DNA of 64,000 nt. Origin: Thermococcus gammatolerans EJ3. GTDB lineage: Archaea; Methanobacteriota_B; Thermococci; Thermococcales; Thermococcaceae. Positions 22,349 through 31,591 of the stretch are shown piece after piece (within the stretch, counting starts at the first letter, position 1; the number at the start of each line of letters is the position of its first letter). Under the pieces are notes generated by a model. It had not been told where the DNA came from. It made no database searches and saw only the letters and a list, made by a program, of their open reading frames with translations. A program made the translations under genes and the position numbers. Location of the stretch: positions 1,550,001 to 1,614,000 of the forward strand of contig NC_012804.1 in NCBI RefSeq assembly GCF_000022365.1, in the 5' to 3' direction.

Positions 22349-22953
22349 GGAGGGTTCGGAAGGGAGTCGAGGAATATGTTAATGTAAGCGACGACGTGCG
22401 AGGCGAGGTAGCTCTTCCTCCCCACGCTCACCCTCTCCGCTATTCCGTCCAGAAAAGCCTCGTCTTCCGGGCTGAGCCCCTTATGATCCCCCAAGACGAA
22501 GGCAACGTTCTGAGGGAAGCGGATATCAGTTATCGGCCTCCCCTCCTCATGGAGATAATAAATGGCTGAGTTTTTCAGAGTAAGTCTCACGACGTCCTCA
22601 AAGGTCCTGTTGCTGACGTAGAGGCCGGGGTAAACCTCCACCTCCTTCCCCGGCTCCCTTAATCCTCCGCCGGCCTTGAGGGCCTTCACTATGAGCCTCG
22701 CCGTGCTCCTCTCGTCAGGGTTGAGGCGAACCTTCAGCCTAGAGCCTTCAAAGCGTATCGCCTTCGGAGGCTCCGGCGGGCCATAGAGGAGGAGCCAGAC
22801 GCGCACGTTCTTCCGGAAGCCGTGTGAGAGTAGAAAAGCCGAGTTAAGGAACCTGCAAAGGACGTCTATCCTGCCGCTCGTCCCCGGAAGATCGTTCAGC
22901 TTGAAATCCGGCCTTGTGTGAGCCTCGTTCGCCTTGATTATGAACGTCCTCAT
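22345..22953 (-). CDS. trmY: tRNA (pseudouridine(54)-N1)-methyltransferase TrmY
   Basis: A 202-aa SPOUT methyltransferase producing N1-methylpseudouridine at tRNA position 54, an archaeal replacement for the ribothymidine of the T-loop. Family features: N-terminal [21 protein letters not shown] and the C-terminal knot region [20 protein letters not shown]. Start ATG 22953. It is divergent from the DUF167 gene and tail-to-tail with the DUF402 gene. Confidence 0.92.
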   Translation of the reverse strand: MRTFIIKANEAHTRPDFKLNDLPGTSGRIDVLCRFLNSAFLLSHGFRKNVRVWLLLYGPPEPPKAIRFEGSRLKVRLNPDERSTARLIVKALKAGGGLREPGKEVEVYPGLYVSNRTFEDVVRLTLKNSAIYYLHEEGRPITDIRFPQNVAFVLGDHKGLSPEDEAFLDGIAERVSVGRKSYLASHVVAYINIFLDSLPNPP

Positions 22954-23010
22954 GAAGAGGGTTGGGAAAGAAGTTTAAAGAGGTTATCCCATTGGGGTCA
23001 GGGTGGTGAG

Positions 23011-23292
23011 ATGAAGTTCCTGAAGGAGACCAAAGACGGAACCCTCCTGCTCGTCTACGTCCAGCCGAAGGCCAAGAAGAACGAGATTGAGGGAATCGAC
23101 GAGTGGCGTGGAAGATTGAAAGTTAAGGTAAAGGCCCCGCCCGTCGGAGGGAAGGCAAACAAGGAGCTCGTTAAGTTCTTGTCGAAGGTTCTTGGAGCTG
23201 AAGTTGAGCTGGTTCGCGGGGAGACGAGCAGGGAGAAGGATTTACTGGTCAGGATGAGCGCGGAGGATGTAAAGAAAAGGCTGGGGCTGTAA
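23011..23292 (+). CDS. DUF167 (YggU-like) protein
   Basis: A 93-aa member of the DUF167/UPF0235 family, an alpha/beta fold found in all domains of life, of unknown molecular function. Typical segments are VYVQPKAKKNEIEGI, LKVKVKAPPVGGKANKEL and RGETSREKDL. ATG 23011 has GGTGGTGAG directly upstream. Its stop directly abuts the stop of convergent gap. Confidence 0.9.
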   Translation: MKFLKETKDGTLLLVYVQPKAKKNEIEGIDEWRGRLKVKVKAPPVGGKANKELVKFLSKVLGAEVELVRGETSREKDLLVRMSAEDVKKRLGL

Positions 23293-24300
23293 TCACTTCA
23301 AAATCCCCAGGCTCTCGTTTGTCTTTCTTATGCTCTCCCACTTCTCGGCGAGCTCAAACATCGCCCTTATCGCGTCGATGTTCTCTGGAACGACGTCGCT
23401 CTCCTGGTGGACGGCCTGAATGTAGAAGAGCCTGTTTCCGCGGACGCTTATGCTCTCCTTCCAAACCGCTATCTCGTAGAGGTTGTTCCACTCGCGGTGA
23501 AGGTCCCTTGCGAACTCTATTATGTGTGCCGTGCTCTCAAAGCCCTTCTCCTTCTCGAAGAGGAGAACCCTTGTAGTGTTCTCGAAGATATCGACGACGT
23601 CCTTCGCCTCGACCGGCTTCTTCAGCTCGACCATTATGCTGTGGACGTGCATGAGCGTCGTTGGGACGACGAAAGCGCTCGTCTCGATGTTAATCGGTAT
23701 GACCGTCTGGACGTCCGGCCCGTGATGAGAGGGCACCGTAACGCTCGGCGTTATGGCGTTTATGGGACCGCGCTTCGTGTCGTTGGGGTCTGCAGCACGG
23801 CGGATCATAACGGCGTAAACGTAGTCTATGTACTCCTGAATCGCGCTCAACGTCCTTGTTAAACCCGTCGTGTTGCAGGAAACTACCCTAACGTAGTCCT
23901 TGCCCAAAGCTTTCTCGTAGTTGGCCTGGGCTACGAAGGAAACCTCGGCAACGTTCGCCTTCTCACCGCCCTGAAAAACGGCCTTAACTCCTGCCTTCTC
24001 GTAGAGGGCCTTGTTCTTCGCCCCCATCCCGCCCGGAGTGGCGTCAACGATTACATCAACCTCGGTGAGGAGGTCCTCCAGCGTTCCGGCGACCTCAAAG
24101 TTGGCCTTCTCAAACCTCGGTAGGAACTCTTCGCTCGCGGCGTAAACCGGAATTCCAAGCTCCATCGCGCGATAGGCTTCAAAGTCCGGCTTTGTTTTGG
24201 TGACACCTATGAGCTTCATATCGTCCTGCTTCGTGACGGCGTAAGCCACCCTCTTCCCTATCGTGCCGTAGCCGTTGATTCCGACCTTGACCCTGGCCAT
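23293..24300 (-). CDS. gap: Glyceraldehyde-3-phosphate dehydrogenase, archaeal type II
   Basis: A 335-aa phosphorylating GAPDH of the archaeal class. Rossmann motif [12 protein letters not shown] at the N-terminus; catalytic Cys142 in SCNTTG. In Thermococcales glycolysis runs through GAPOR, so this enzyme mainly works in gluconeogenesis. ATG 24300, with GGTGGT upstream, gives the usual N-terminus. It shares a short divergent promoter region with the eIF2B-like gene. Confidence 0.95.
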   Translation of the reverse strand: MARVKVGINGYGTIGKRVAYAVTKQDDMKLIGVTKTKPDFEAYRAMELGIPVYAASEEFLPRFEKANFEVAGTLEDLLTEVDVIVDATPGGMGAKNKALYEKAGVKAVFQGGEKANVAEVSFVAQANYEKALGKDYVRVVSCNTTGLTRTLSAIQEYIDYVYAVMIRRAADPNDTKRGPINAITPSVTVPSHHGPDVQTVIPINIETSAFVVPTTLMHVHSIMVELKKPVEAKDVVDIFENTTRVLLFEKEKGFESTAHIIEFARDLHREWNNLYEIAVWKESISVRGNRLFYIQAVHQESDVVPENIDAIRAMFELAEKWESIRKTNESLGILK

Positions 24301-24323
24301 GACAACCACCGGGAGTTTTACAG

Positions 24324-24340
24324 CGATAAAATACTTAAAC
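24324..24340. promoter_or_regulatory. Shared divergent promoter, gap / eIF2B-like gene
   Basis: An AT-rich block readable as TATA on both strands. Leftward it gives a start near 24308 and a short gap leader; rightward one near 24360, making the eIF2B-like mRNA essentially leaderless. I see no TATCAC-N5-GTGATA glycolytic-regulator motif here. Confidence 0.5.
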
Positions 24341-24361
24341 CTTGTTTTCACTGAGAGTGAA

Positions 24362-25243
24362 ATGGTAAGCGAAAAGGTGATAAACCGGGAAACCGATCAG
24401 AATCGGCGGTTCACCATGATACCTCCCCAGGTCAGGGAAATCCTCGAGGAGATGCGAACCGAGCGGATTAGAGGAGCCAGCTGGCTCGCGAAAAAAGGAG
24501 CTGAGGCATACCTCCTTCTTTCAGAACTCCTCGTTGGGAAAGAACTTGAACGGGCGCTCTCAGAGATGAGGAAAGAGATCCCCTCCATAAACCCCACCAT
24601 GGCATCCCTCTACAACCTATCACGTTTCATACCGGTAAGCTCATCTCCAGAGCTTGTAAGGGCCAGAGCTGAGGAGTTTCTCAGGCTTATGGATGAGGCA
24701 AGGAGAGAAATCGGGAACATCGGAAGTGAGCTGGTGGACGATGGAGAGGTCGTGATAACCCATTCGTTCTCATCGGCCGTTCTGGAGGTGCTCAGCTCCG
24801 CGTGGAGAAAGGGGAAGAGGTTCAGAGTCATTCTTACCGAGAGCTCACCGGACTACGAGGGGATAGCCCTCGCGAACGAGCTTGACTTTCTAGGCATCCC
24901 TCACGAGGTCATAACAGACGCCCAGCTCGGTCTCTTCGCAAGAAGGGCAACTCTTGCACTCGTGGGAGCCGACAACGTGACGAGAGACGGAGCCGTCCTC
25001 AACAAAGCCGGAACATACCTCCTTGCACTTGCTTGCCATGACGCTGGAGTCCCCTTCTATGTCGCCGCCGAGAGTTTCAAGTTCCACCCTGAGCTGGAGG
25101 CGGAGGAAGTTGAGATAGTGGAGCGACCCTACCACAGACAGGGACATAGGGTGAGGAATTATCTCTTCGATGTAACACCCTGGAAGTACGTCCGGGGAAT
25201 AATCACCGAACTCGGAGTCCTCGTGCCCCCGAAGGAGATCTGA
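24362..25243 (+). CDS. eIF2B/ribose-1,5-bisphosphate isomerase family protein
   Basis: A 293-aa member of the eIF2B alpha/beta/delta and sugar-1-phosphate isomerase family. Conserved blocks: [18 protein letters not shown] near the N-terminus, [46 protein letters not shown] and YFDVTP-like FDVTPWKYV. It differs clearly from the known Thermococcus ribose-1,5-bisphosphate isomerase (shorter C-terminus), so it is a paralogue of unproven substrate. ATG 24362 suits the leaderless promoter; ATG 24416 starts at the conserved region and is the alternative. Confidence 0.8.
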   Translation: MVSEKVINRETDQNRRFTMIPPQVREILEEMRTERIRGASWLAKKGAEAYLLLSELLVGKELERALSEMRKEIPSINPTMASLYNLSRFIPVSSSPELVRARAEEFLRLMDEARREIGNIGSELVDDGEVVITHSFSSAVLEVLSSAWRKGKRFRVILTESSPDYEGIALANELDFLGIPHEVITDAQLGLFARRATLALVGADNVTRDGAVLNKAGTYLLALACHDAGVPFYVAAESFKFHPELEAEEVEIVERPYHRQGHRVRNYLFDVTPWKYVRGIITELGVLVPPKEI

Positions 25244-25246
25244 CGC

Positions 25247-26452
25247 TCAGATGAGCATTTCTATTTCATCCCATAACCTCTCTGCCAGCTCGCGCTTGTT
25301 CATCCTCGGCAGTCTCTTAACTTCATTGCGGGTGACGAGGAACACTTCGTTCTCCTCGCTTCCAAAGGCCTTGAGCGTGTTCGCGACGACCATGTCGCTT
25401 CCCGCGCGCTCAGTCTGCTTCCTGGCTTCCTCTATGAGCTTATCCTCGCTCGTCTCGGCCTTGAAGCCCACGAGGAATACGTCTGGCTGGAGTTCTTTAA
25501 CGCGGTCTATTATCTTCGGCGTCGGCTCGAGTTCAAGGATAAGACTCTTCCCGCTCTTGATTTTTGCATCCGCCCGGTTTTTGACCCGGAAGTCGCTTAC
25601 GGCGGCGGCCAAAACCACGACGTCGTATTTCCTGACCTTCAGCTCGTTTTCTATCGCCTCCAGCATCTCCTCAACGGTCTCGACCTCAATCTGGTTCTCG
25701 ACGAAGCTCGGGACGCTCCCCTTAGTCCTGATGAGTGTAACCTCCGCCCCCCTGAAGTCCGCCTCTTCGGCTATGGCAACTCCCATTCTGCCACTGCTTG
25801 CGTTGGTGATGTAGCGAATCGGGTCTATGTACTCCCTCGTCGCTCCTGCCGTGACCAGAACGCGCTTCCCCTCGAGGCTCTTGGGGTGGAGCTTTCTGAT
25901 GACGCGGTAGACTATCTCGTCTATTGAAGCGACCTTGGCTTTCCCCTCCTCGAAGCGGGGGCCGATGAACTCGACTCCAAGTTTTCTGAGCTTCTCGATG
26001 TTCTCTTTAACTATGGGGTGTTCGTACATCGTTGAGTGCATCGCGGGGGCTATCATAATCGGAGTGTGGGAGAATGCGGTCGTTACAACCGTCGTGACGG
26101 GTGTGTCATCTATGCCACAGGCTATCTTACCTATGGTGTTCGCCGTCGCAGGGCATACGAGAATCAGGTCGGCCTTGTTCTCGTGCTCTCCAGCCAGTTC
26201 AACGTGCTCTATGAAGCCCGTTATCTCTGTTACGACAGGGTTTCCTGTGGCGAACTCCATCGCGTAGGGGTGGATTATCTTCTGAGCGTTCTCGCTCATC
26301 ACCGCGTGAACCTCTGCCCCGTGCCTTATGAGCTCCCTCGCGAGCTTGACGCACTCGACGGCGGCTATGCTTCCAGGAATCGCGAGAACGATTTTCTTCC
26401 CGACGAGCTTTCTGCTCTTGGTCGCGTAGATAAGCTTGACGTGATGGAGCAT
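25247..26452 (-). CDS. coaBC: Bifunctional phosphopantothenoylcysteine decarboxylase/phosphopantothenate-cysteine ligase
   Basis: A 401-aa fusion making 4'-phosphopantetheine for coenzyme A. Residues about 10-180 are the FMN-dependent CoaC decarboxylase (KKIVLAIPGSIAAVE, PAMHSTMYEHP). Residues about 190-400 are the CoaB ligase, with VLVTAGATREYIDPIRYITN and SSGRMGVAIAEE. ATG 26452 follows GGTGAT; GTG 26461 would add three residues. Confidence 0.93.
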   Translation of the reverse strand: MLHHVKLIYATKSRKLVGKKIVLAIPGSIAAVECVKLARELIRHGAEVHAVMSENAQKIIHPYAMEFATGNPVVTEITGFIEHVELAGEHENKADLILVCPATANTIGKIACGIDDTPVTTVVTTAFSHTPIMIAPAMHSTMYEHPIVKENIEKLRKLGVEFIGPRFEEGKAKVASIDEIVYRVIRKLHPKSLEGKRVLVTAGATREYIDPIRYITNASSGRMGVAIAEEADFRGAEVTLIRTKGSVPSFVENQIEVETVEEMLEAIENELKVRKYDVVVLAAAVSDFRVKNRADAKIKSGKSLILELEPTPKIIDRVKELQPDVFLVGFKAETSEDKLIEEARKQTERAGSDMVVANTLKAFGSEENEVFLVTRNEVKRLPRMNKRELAERLWDEIEMLI

Positions 26453-26499
26453 TGAAATCACCGGTAAGGACTTAGAGCATTCCCGCTAAAAAAACTTCT

Positions 26500-27258
26500 T
26501 CATGAAACGTTGAGCCACGAGAACTCGCGCTCGAGCAACTTGAGCTCCCTCTCCTCGAGCGTTTTGGGATCCACTACCAAAACCAACAAAGCTCCCCTGG
26601 ACAGAATGTTGTCTTTCAGGCTCGTAAGGAATTTGAAAACCGCATCAAAACCGTTTTCAAGGATTAGATACTCAACCCCCTCAATTATTACGGCGGTGTT
26701 ATCATCCGCCCGGTCTACGATATACTGCAGAAGGGGCGCAAGCCGACTAGGCTCGATCCTGTTCTCCCCGCTGATCTTCGTGATCCACAGCGTTGGAATG
26801 TCCGATTCCCTGAACCTCTCGGCGTTCCTTGCAACGGCCAGCAACTTCCAGCCCCCCAGGAGTCTGAGAAGGCGCTGAAGGGGCATCGAAGCGTTAACAA
26901 GGTACGCACCGGACTTTAGAACCCTAGTTCCATCAAAGACCTTGCTCGGAGCGGATTTAAGTTTGAGCTTTCCGTAGATGGGTTGAGCTGTTACGAGGAT
27001 CCAGATCAAACCAAGGGCCACAAGAACATCATCAAACACTTTCATAAACTCCGTCTTGATTATATCGTTGAGGACGTTAACGAAATAACCAGACCAGAAT
27101 ATCAAGAACCCAATTATCGTGTTATTAACTTCCCTCCTGCCCAAACTTGCTCCAAGCCTTTTCCTTATCCTCATCGCCATTACAACTGTGACCGTCAGCA
27201 CCGAAAACGCGATTACCTCTGCAAAAAGCTTGATTTGCTCGTAGCTTGTTGTCCCCAT
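26500..27258 (-). CDS. DUF835 membrane protein, leaderless
   Basis: A 252-aa protein with N-terminal membrane helices (about three in residues 8-90) and a cytoplasmic C-terminal DUF835 domain (about 105-252) ending in a regular alpha/beta segment, TAVIIEGVEYLILENGF...ALLVLVVDP. DUF835 proteins are archaeal and thought to be signalling or regulatory, but no activity is established. ATG 27258 lies at the predicted transcription start 25 bp after a TATA box, so the mRNA is probably leaderless. Confidence 0.75.
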   Translation of the reverse strand: MGTTSYEQIKLFAEVIAFSVLTVTVVMAMRIRKRLGASLGRREVNNTIIGFLIFWSGYFVNVLNDIIKTEFMKVFDDVLVALGLIWILVTAQPIYGKLKLKSAPSKVFDGTRVLKSGAYLVNASMPLQRLLRLLGGWKLLAVARNAERFRESDIPTLWITKISGENRIEPSRLAPLLQYIVDRADDNTAVIIEGVEYLILENGFDAVFKFLTSLKDNILSRGALLVLVVDPKTLEERELKLLEREFSWLNVS

Positions 27259-27276
27259 GATAGCCGATTTGAGACA

Positions 27277-27290
27277 CTCTTTAAAAGTTT
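27277..27290 (-). promoter_or_regulatory. TATA promoter of DUF835 gene
   Basis: On the minus strand AAACTTTTAAAGAG, centred about 25 bp from ATG 27258. It decides the start codon in favour of 27258 over the in-frame codon at 27318, which lies upstream of the promoter. Confidence 0.6.
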
Positions 27291-27387
27291 TTCTGAGTAA
27301 ATAGTACGGATATACCAATAAACCCCCGTACCTTCAATAAAACTATTGAGAATAATAAAACAGGGGAACCCCGCATCGTGTTGGAAG

Positions 27388-27876
27388 TTAACGGGAAGGG
27401 GTCATGGTTATCTTCGTGAGAGAGTTCCGCTCTACCGTTCCAGGCTGATACGAACGTCTGAGGTCAAAGTTACCAAAGTGAGCACTGAGGATCATCTCAA
27501 TGCCTTCCTCAGGAAGGTCACCCCTAGTTATAACAGTAACCCTGACGGGAACGTAGGGGCCACTCTCCCGCGAGTACTCCATCAGGACAACGACGGGATA
27601 GCTCCGGGTTTTAATATGAATTGAGTTTAAAAATGCTTGTCCAACGAGCATCGTCTCGCTATCGCGGAGAACGCTGACCTCGAGAGGTTCTCCATAGGAT
27701 CTTGCAATCATAAAAAGGATCTCCTCAACCTCATCCTCAGGGACGACTATCCTCAGAGAAACAGTACTCCTGAGCTCGTTGTAGAGAACCCACCTAAGGT
27801 AAAGACCCGCATTTGTAACCGGCTGCATTACGGCATTGAGCTTTTCAATTGGAACCTCGAGATCAAATTCTGCCAT
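27388..27876 (-). CDS. Uncharacterised 162-aa protein
   Basis: I do not recognise this protein. It reads as mostly beta-strands alternating with short helices: VSLRIVVPEDEVEEILFMIA, a central PVVVLMEYS strand, and VPVRVTVITRGDLPEEGI. There is no signal peptide or membrane helix. The ATG is preceded by GGTGGTG. It sits in AT-rich surroundings between the DUF835 gene and an orphan promoter with a dyad, suggesting regulated expression. Confidence 0.55.
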   Translation of the reverse strand: MAEFDLEVPIEKLNAVMQPVTNAGLYLRWVLYNELRSTVSLRIVVPEDEVEEILFMIARSYGEPLEVSVLRDSETMLVGQAFLNSIHIKTRSYPVVVLMEYSRESGPYVPVRVTVITRGDLPEEGIEMILSAHFGNFDLRRSYQPGTVERNSLTKITMTPSR

Positions 27877-27961
27877 GATGACACCACCGAATGTAACGCT
27901 TGGTGATTAGAGTGAATCACAGCATACCATGTATGATCTTTATTGGATCATTTCTTGATAA

Positions 27962-27974
27962 TGATTTTAAAGGT
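27962..27974 (-). promoter_or_regulatory. Proximal TATA box for the 162-aa protein
   Basis: Minus-strand AAACCTTTAAAATC predicts a start near 27940 and a leader of about 65 nt. The bases from 27877 to 28156 are otherwise noncoding and AT-rich. Confidence 0.45.
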
Positions 27975-28047
27975 TTTGGTAGTTAGAAGGAAAAGTGAAA
28001 ATAGATTGAACCCGGAGGGTCGGCCACTTATTTTACCAATCAAATTT

Positions 28048-28070
28048 GAACACGTTATTGTAGCGTGTTC
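28048..28070. promoter_or_regulatory. 7-bp inverted repeat at an orphan promoter start
   Basis: GAACACG (28048-28054) and CGTGTTC (28064-28070) are separated by nine bases. A minus-strand TATA, TTTATATA at 28094-28102, would start transcription at about 28070, exactly at the edge of this dyad. It looks like a repressor operator or a 5' hairpin. Confidence 0.5.
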
Positions 28071-28156
28071 TTTGAAGTTATTTTGCCATCATACTATATA
28101 AACTTTTCCCCAAAAATTGTGAGTTTTACAACACAATCTTGGAAATTTTACAAAAA

Positions 28157-28916
<760 letters not shown>

Positions 28917-28950
28917 CGCTGCACCACCCAGAATCCTTTTGAAACGGAGA

Positions 28951-29195
28951 TCAGGCCTTTTTAAAGTTTAGGTAGTACCTGACCTTCTCCTCAACGGATG
29001 AGTAGTCCCTCTCCTCCACGCCCAGTTTTTCCCTGAGCCGCCAGTTCTGAGCTATCATAGCAGAAAGCCGGACTCGCTGACCCCATCATAGAGCACGCTT
29101 TCAATGACGCTACGCTCAAAGTTATCAAGACTCCTGCAAACCGGACAGCCCTCGCCGCTAAGGCTTTCACAGAGGTGTACTCCTAATCGGATCTA
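28951..29195 (-). pseudogene. Broken gene remnant with CxxC motif
   Basis: Minus-strand codons from about 29192 read IRLGVHLCESLSGEGC then PVCRSLDNFERSV before a stop near 29068; no start codon precedes them (in-frame TAG upstream). One base over, the frame then reads IAQNWRLREKLGVEERDYSS and continues to a stop at 28951. The two pieces look like the N-terminal zinc-motif region and the C-terminus of one protein that lost its start and its middle. The crcB promoter lies in its 3' part. The parent family is not identified. Confidence 0.55.
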
Positions 29196-29214
29196 TGAGA
29201 ATCATGTTGGAGTA

Positions 29215-30081
29215 TCAAAGATACCTCATCATTGACTCGATAACTGCCAGTGCGCGGTATGTGTTCTGGAAGTTGGAAATGCCCAGCTCAAGGCTCCTCC
29301 TGAAGCCGCCGTTGGGATTCTGGAGCTGACGTATGAACCATATGTGCCTCCTCGGGTAGGTCGGACTTTCGTTCTGGAGCTCAAGACCCCTAGTGGCATA
29401 AAAGGTCGGCTCAAGGTAGGGCGGAAGACTGTATGGCACCTCAGTAAAGCCACCCCAGTCACCGCAGAGCTCGCAGTTCCTGAAGTGTGGACTCCTTGGC
29501 GGGCGATAGCCGAGGATGTAAAGCGTGAAGAGAGCCTGATACGTCATCGTTGTCGTGGGCTGTTTGACGCCGTAGCCGTTTCCATTGCGGAACTTCATAA
29601 CGAAGGTTCTGATCGCGTCCCTCTCGTCGGGGTTGAACTTCAGGTTGATTGCATCGAAGGCTTTGGTAACCCAGTAGGTGGCCTCGAGCGGGGTCGCCGT
29701 TCCGAACTCCTCACTTCCCCCGAGTCCGACCGCAAACTTGCCTTCCGCGGGGTTGTACTTGGTGAAAACTATCTCGCTCTTCTCCCTCGCAAGGTCTTTG
29801 GCCCCAAGCAGGACAAGGCCCTCAAGGGCCATCGCTATTGCGACTACCGCCGTCTGGGGCTGGATTGCGTTGCCAAGGAATTCTATAGTCTTTTCTGGCT
29901 CGGGGAACTCGATGCCCAGGAGGTTGTAGATTTTAATCGCGTAGTAGGTGTCGTTCACATTGGTGTCATCAAGGACGCTCACGAAGCAGTAACCACCGTC
30001 CTCGTGGCGTCTCTCCTCAACGTAGTGCAGGACGGCATTGACGTTAACGTAGCGCCCGATTTCGTAAAGCTTCGAGCCCAT
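29215..30081 (-). CDS. Prenyltransferase/squalene-cyclase-fold (alpha/alpha toroid) protein
   Basis: A 288-aa protein made of repeated helix pairs with QW-like motifs: EDGGYCFVS, EGKFAVGLGG, NGNGYGVKQP, WGGFTEVPYS and PNGGFRRS. This matches the prenyltransferase beta-subunit/terpene cyclase toroid. The classic Asp/Cys/His zinc triad of protein prenyltransferases is not clear, so function is uncertain. ATG 30081 follows AGGAGGCGG. Upstream lies a GC-rich structured leader. Confidence 0.75.
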   Translation of the reverse strand: MGSKLYEIGRYVNVNAVLHYVEERRHEDGGYCFVSVLDDTNVNDTYYAIKIYNLLGIEFPEPEKTIEFLGNAIQPQTAVVAIAMALEGLVLLGAKDLAREKSEIVFTKYNPAEGKFAVGLGGSEEFGTATPLEATYWVTKAFDAINLKFNPDERDAIRTFVMKFRNGNGYGVKQPTTTMTYQALFTLYILGYRPPRSPHFRNCELCGDWGGFTEVPYSLPPYLEPTFYATRGLELQNESPTYPRRHIWFIRQLQNPNGGFRRSLELGISNFQNTYRALAVIESMMRYL

Positions 30082-30084
30082 TCT

Positions 30085-30172
30085 ACCGCCTCCTAAGCGT
30101 TTAGCGGAGAACAGGCGTCATCAGCCCCTACGGGCGGTTCGGGCCCGAAGCCCCGGGCGGACGCCATCGCCC
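30085..30172 (-). ncRNA. GC-rich structured leader or small RNA
   Basis: Between a minus-strand TATA (30192-30200) and the toroid gene lie about 75 GC-rich bases with several possible helices: GGCGTC with GACGCC (outer), GCCC with GGGC, and CGGGC with GCCCG inside, plus a UUCG tetraloop. It also contains CTGATGAC, like half a kink-turn. A 24-codon frame from an ATG near 30166 spans the same bases and could alternatively be a leader peptide. Whether this is an independent RNA or a 5' UTR cannot be decided here. Confidence 0.45.
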
Positions 30173-30189
30173 AACCACCTCTCAGGGAG

Positions 30190-30203
30190 GTGTTTTAAAA
30201 CAT
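30190..30203. promoter_or_regulatory. Palindromic TATA box
   Basis: TGTTTTAAAACA is a perfect palindrome that can serve both strands. Leftward it places a start at about 30170 for the structured leader; rightward at about 30222, ahead of the arginase-fold gene. Confidence 0.5.
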
Positions 30204-30257
30204 TTTCGCCACACCCAACGTTAAAAGGAGTAACCCCAAACAAAGGAGGGGTGTCTT

Positions 30258-30989
30258 ATGGTAACGTTCGTTCCGTTCGGCGAAAAGCCAAACCGGGAAG
30301 GCGTTGAATACGCGAGGAAACTCCTGCTGAGGGAGGGACTGATCGAAGAAGCGAACACCAGAATCGTGGAGAGCCGAAACGTGGAGGGCCTCGCAAAAGT
30401 GCTTCAGCCAGATTGTTGCTACGTCGTAGGGGAGCATCTCGCCACCTACGGGATCACAATGAAACTCAGACCTCCCTCCATCCTGAGCGTGGACGCCCAC
30501 ACTGACCTCATGCACGACTACCTCGATCACGGCTCGTGGCTGGCCTACGCCCTTGAAAACGGGATTGTGAACCGGGCAGCGGTAGTTGGTGCCGTGCTGA
30601 TGATACCAACGACGAACAGAACCCGGCTGTGGAAAAGAAGGGTGCGGATTTACCCCGCCCTTCCAAGAACGAGGAGAACCGGAAGGGGGTGGAAAGCCTA
30701 CATCAACCTCTCCAACCATGGGGTGGGAGGCGTGCTCGACGACGCTCTTAAGTATCTTGGGAGGGAAGTCTACCTCACGATCGATCTCGACGTTCTGAGG
30801 CCTGAATACAGGATAGCAAGGTTTCAGCACGGAGAACTCACCTTGGAGGAACTCCTGGAGTTGATAGAGGGCATCAAAAACCGCTTTAAGATAATCTCCT
30901 TTGATCTGGCCGAGATATCGGAGAGGATAAAGAGGTCAAAGCAGGGCAAAAAAGCCCTCGTTGAGGTGTTTTCGGCACTGAGGTGGTGA
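30258..30989 (+). CDS. Arginase/agmatinase-fold (ureohydrolase superfamily) protein
   Basis: A 243-aa ureohydrolase-fold protein, shorter than agmatinases (about 290). Metal-ligand motifs are present but altered: SVDAHTDL is intact, TIDLDVLRPEY replaces the usual S-F-D-x-D-x-x-D-P, and YVVGEHLATYG stands where GGDHS is expected (His kept, Asp replaced by Glu). It may hydrolyse a guanidino or formamide compound other than agmatine. ATG 30258 follows GGAGGGGTG. First gene of a three-gene operon. Confidence 0.75.
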   Translation: MVTFVPFGEKPNREGVEYARKLLLREGLIEEANTRIVESRNVEGLAKVLQPDCCYVVGEHLATYGITMKLRPPSILSVDAHTDLMHDYLDHGSWLAYALENGIVNRAAVVGAVLMIPTTNRTRLWKRRVRIYPALPRTRRTGRGWKAYINLSNHGVGGVLDDALKYLGREVYLTIDLDVLRPEYRIARFQHGELTLEELLELIEGIKNRFKIISFDLAEISERIKRSKQGKKALVEVFSALRW

Positions 30990-30992
30990 AAG

Positions 30993-31316
30993 GTGAAAGG
31001 ACCCACCGAGGAGGAGATTAGGAAGGTTATAATGCCCCTCATGCTATCTGGTGCAAAGATGCTCGACAGACACTGTCCCAAGTGTGGATCGCCGCTCTTT
31101 GAGAAGGATGGAAGGGTCTTCTGCCCGGTCTGTGAATACAGGGCAAAACAGAGGAGAGAGAAGGCAAGGGGACTCGAAGATGTACTCCTTCAAAAGCTGA
31201 ACGAGCTTGCATTAGACCTTCCCGACGATCCAGAGGAGCTTGAGAAACGCTTAAGTGTGATGGAGAGGATAATAGACCTGATTGAAAAGTACAGAAGGCT
31301 GGAGGGATCAACGTGA
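30993..31316 (+). CDS. SSSCA1/autoantigen p27-like zinc-ribbon protein, GTG start
   Basis: A 107-aa protein with one zinc ribbon, CPKCGSPLFEKDGRVFCPVC (two CPxC knuckles), between a helical N-terminus (MPLMLSGAKMLDRHC) and a long C-terminal coiled-coil-like helix. This is the archaeal version of the Sjogren syndrome/scleroderma autoantigen 1 family. The GTG start lies 3 nt after the previous stop and is preceded by GGTGGTGA. Function unknown. Confidence 0.8.
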   Translation: MKGPTEEEIRKVIMPLMLSGAKMLDRHCPKCGSPLFEKDGRVFCPVCEYRAKQRREKARGLEDVLLQKLNELALDLPDDPEELEKRLSVMERIIDLIEKYRRLEGST

Positions 31317-31525
31317 AGAACAGGAGGGTTTTAAAGGCCCTTGAGGCTGGCCCCAAGACCGTTGAGGAGATAGCAAAGGAGACCGGACTGGGAGTAATGG
31401 AGGTCAGGAGATACCTCCTCCGGTTCGCGGAAGGGGGAAAGGTCGAGAGCTTCGAGAAGGACGGCAAAATATACTGGAAGATACGGGAGAAAAAGCCCGA
31501 GGAGGAAGAGTTCAAATACGTTTGA
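31313..31525 (+). CDS. Small winged-helix DNA-binding protein
   Basis: A 70-aa winged helix-turn-helix: VLKALEAGPKTVEEIAKETG, recognition helix GVMEVRRYLLRFAEGG, and a beta wing (KVESFEKDGKIYWKI). Its GTG overlaps the stop of the zinc-ribbon gene (GTGA). It probably regulates its own operon, but no operator is obvious. A run of T follows the stop (GGATTTTT), a likely terminator shared with convergent trmBL2. Confidence 0.8.
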   Translation: MKNRRVLKALEAGPKTVEEIAKETGLGVMEVRRYLLRFAEGGKVESFEKDGKIYWKIREKKPEEEEFKYV

Positions 31526-31591
31526 GGATTTTTCCCTTTGTCTACCTATTTCTCGAATGGAAAGAATCAAGAAGAAGGGAAGGGGACAGTT

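Noticed and set aside
23293-24340. Thermococcales glycolytic motif (TATCAC-N5-GTGATA) at gap
   Set aside because: Not found in the divergent promoter region on either strand.
28917-28950. Possible fluoride riboswitch before crcB
   Set aside because: The leader is too short and lacks the conserved crcB-motif core.
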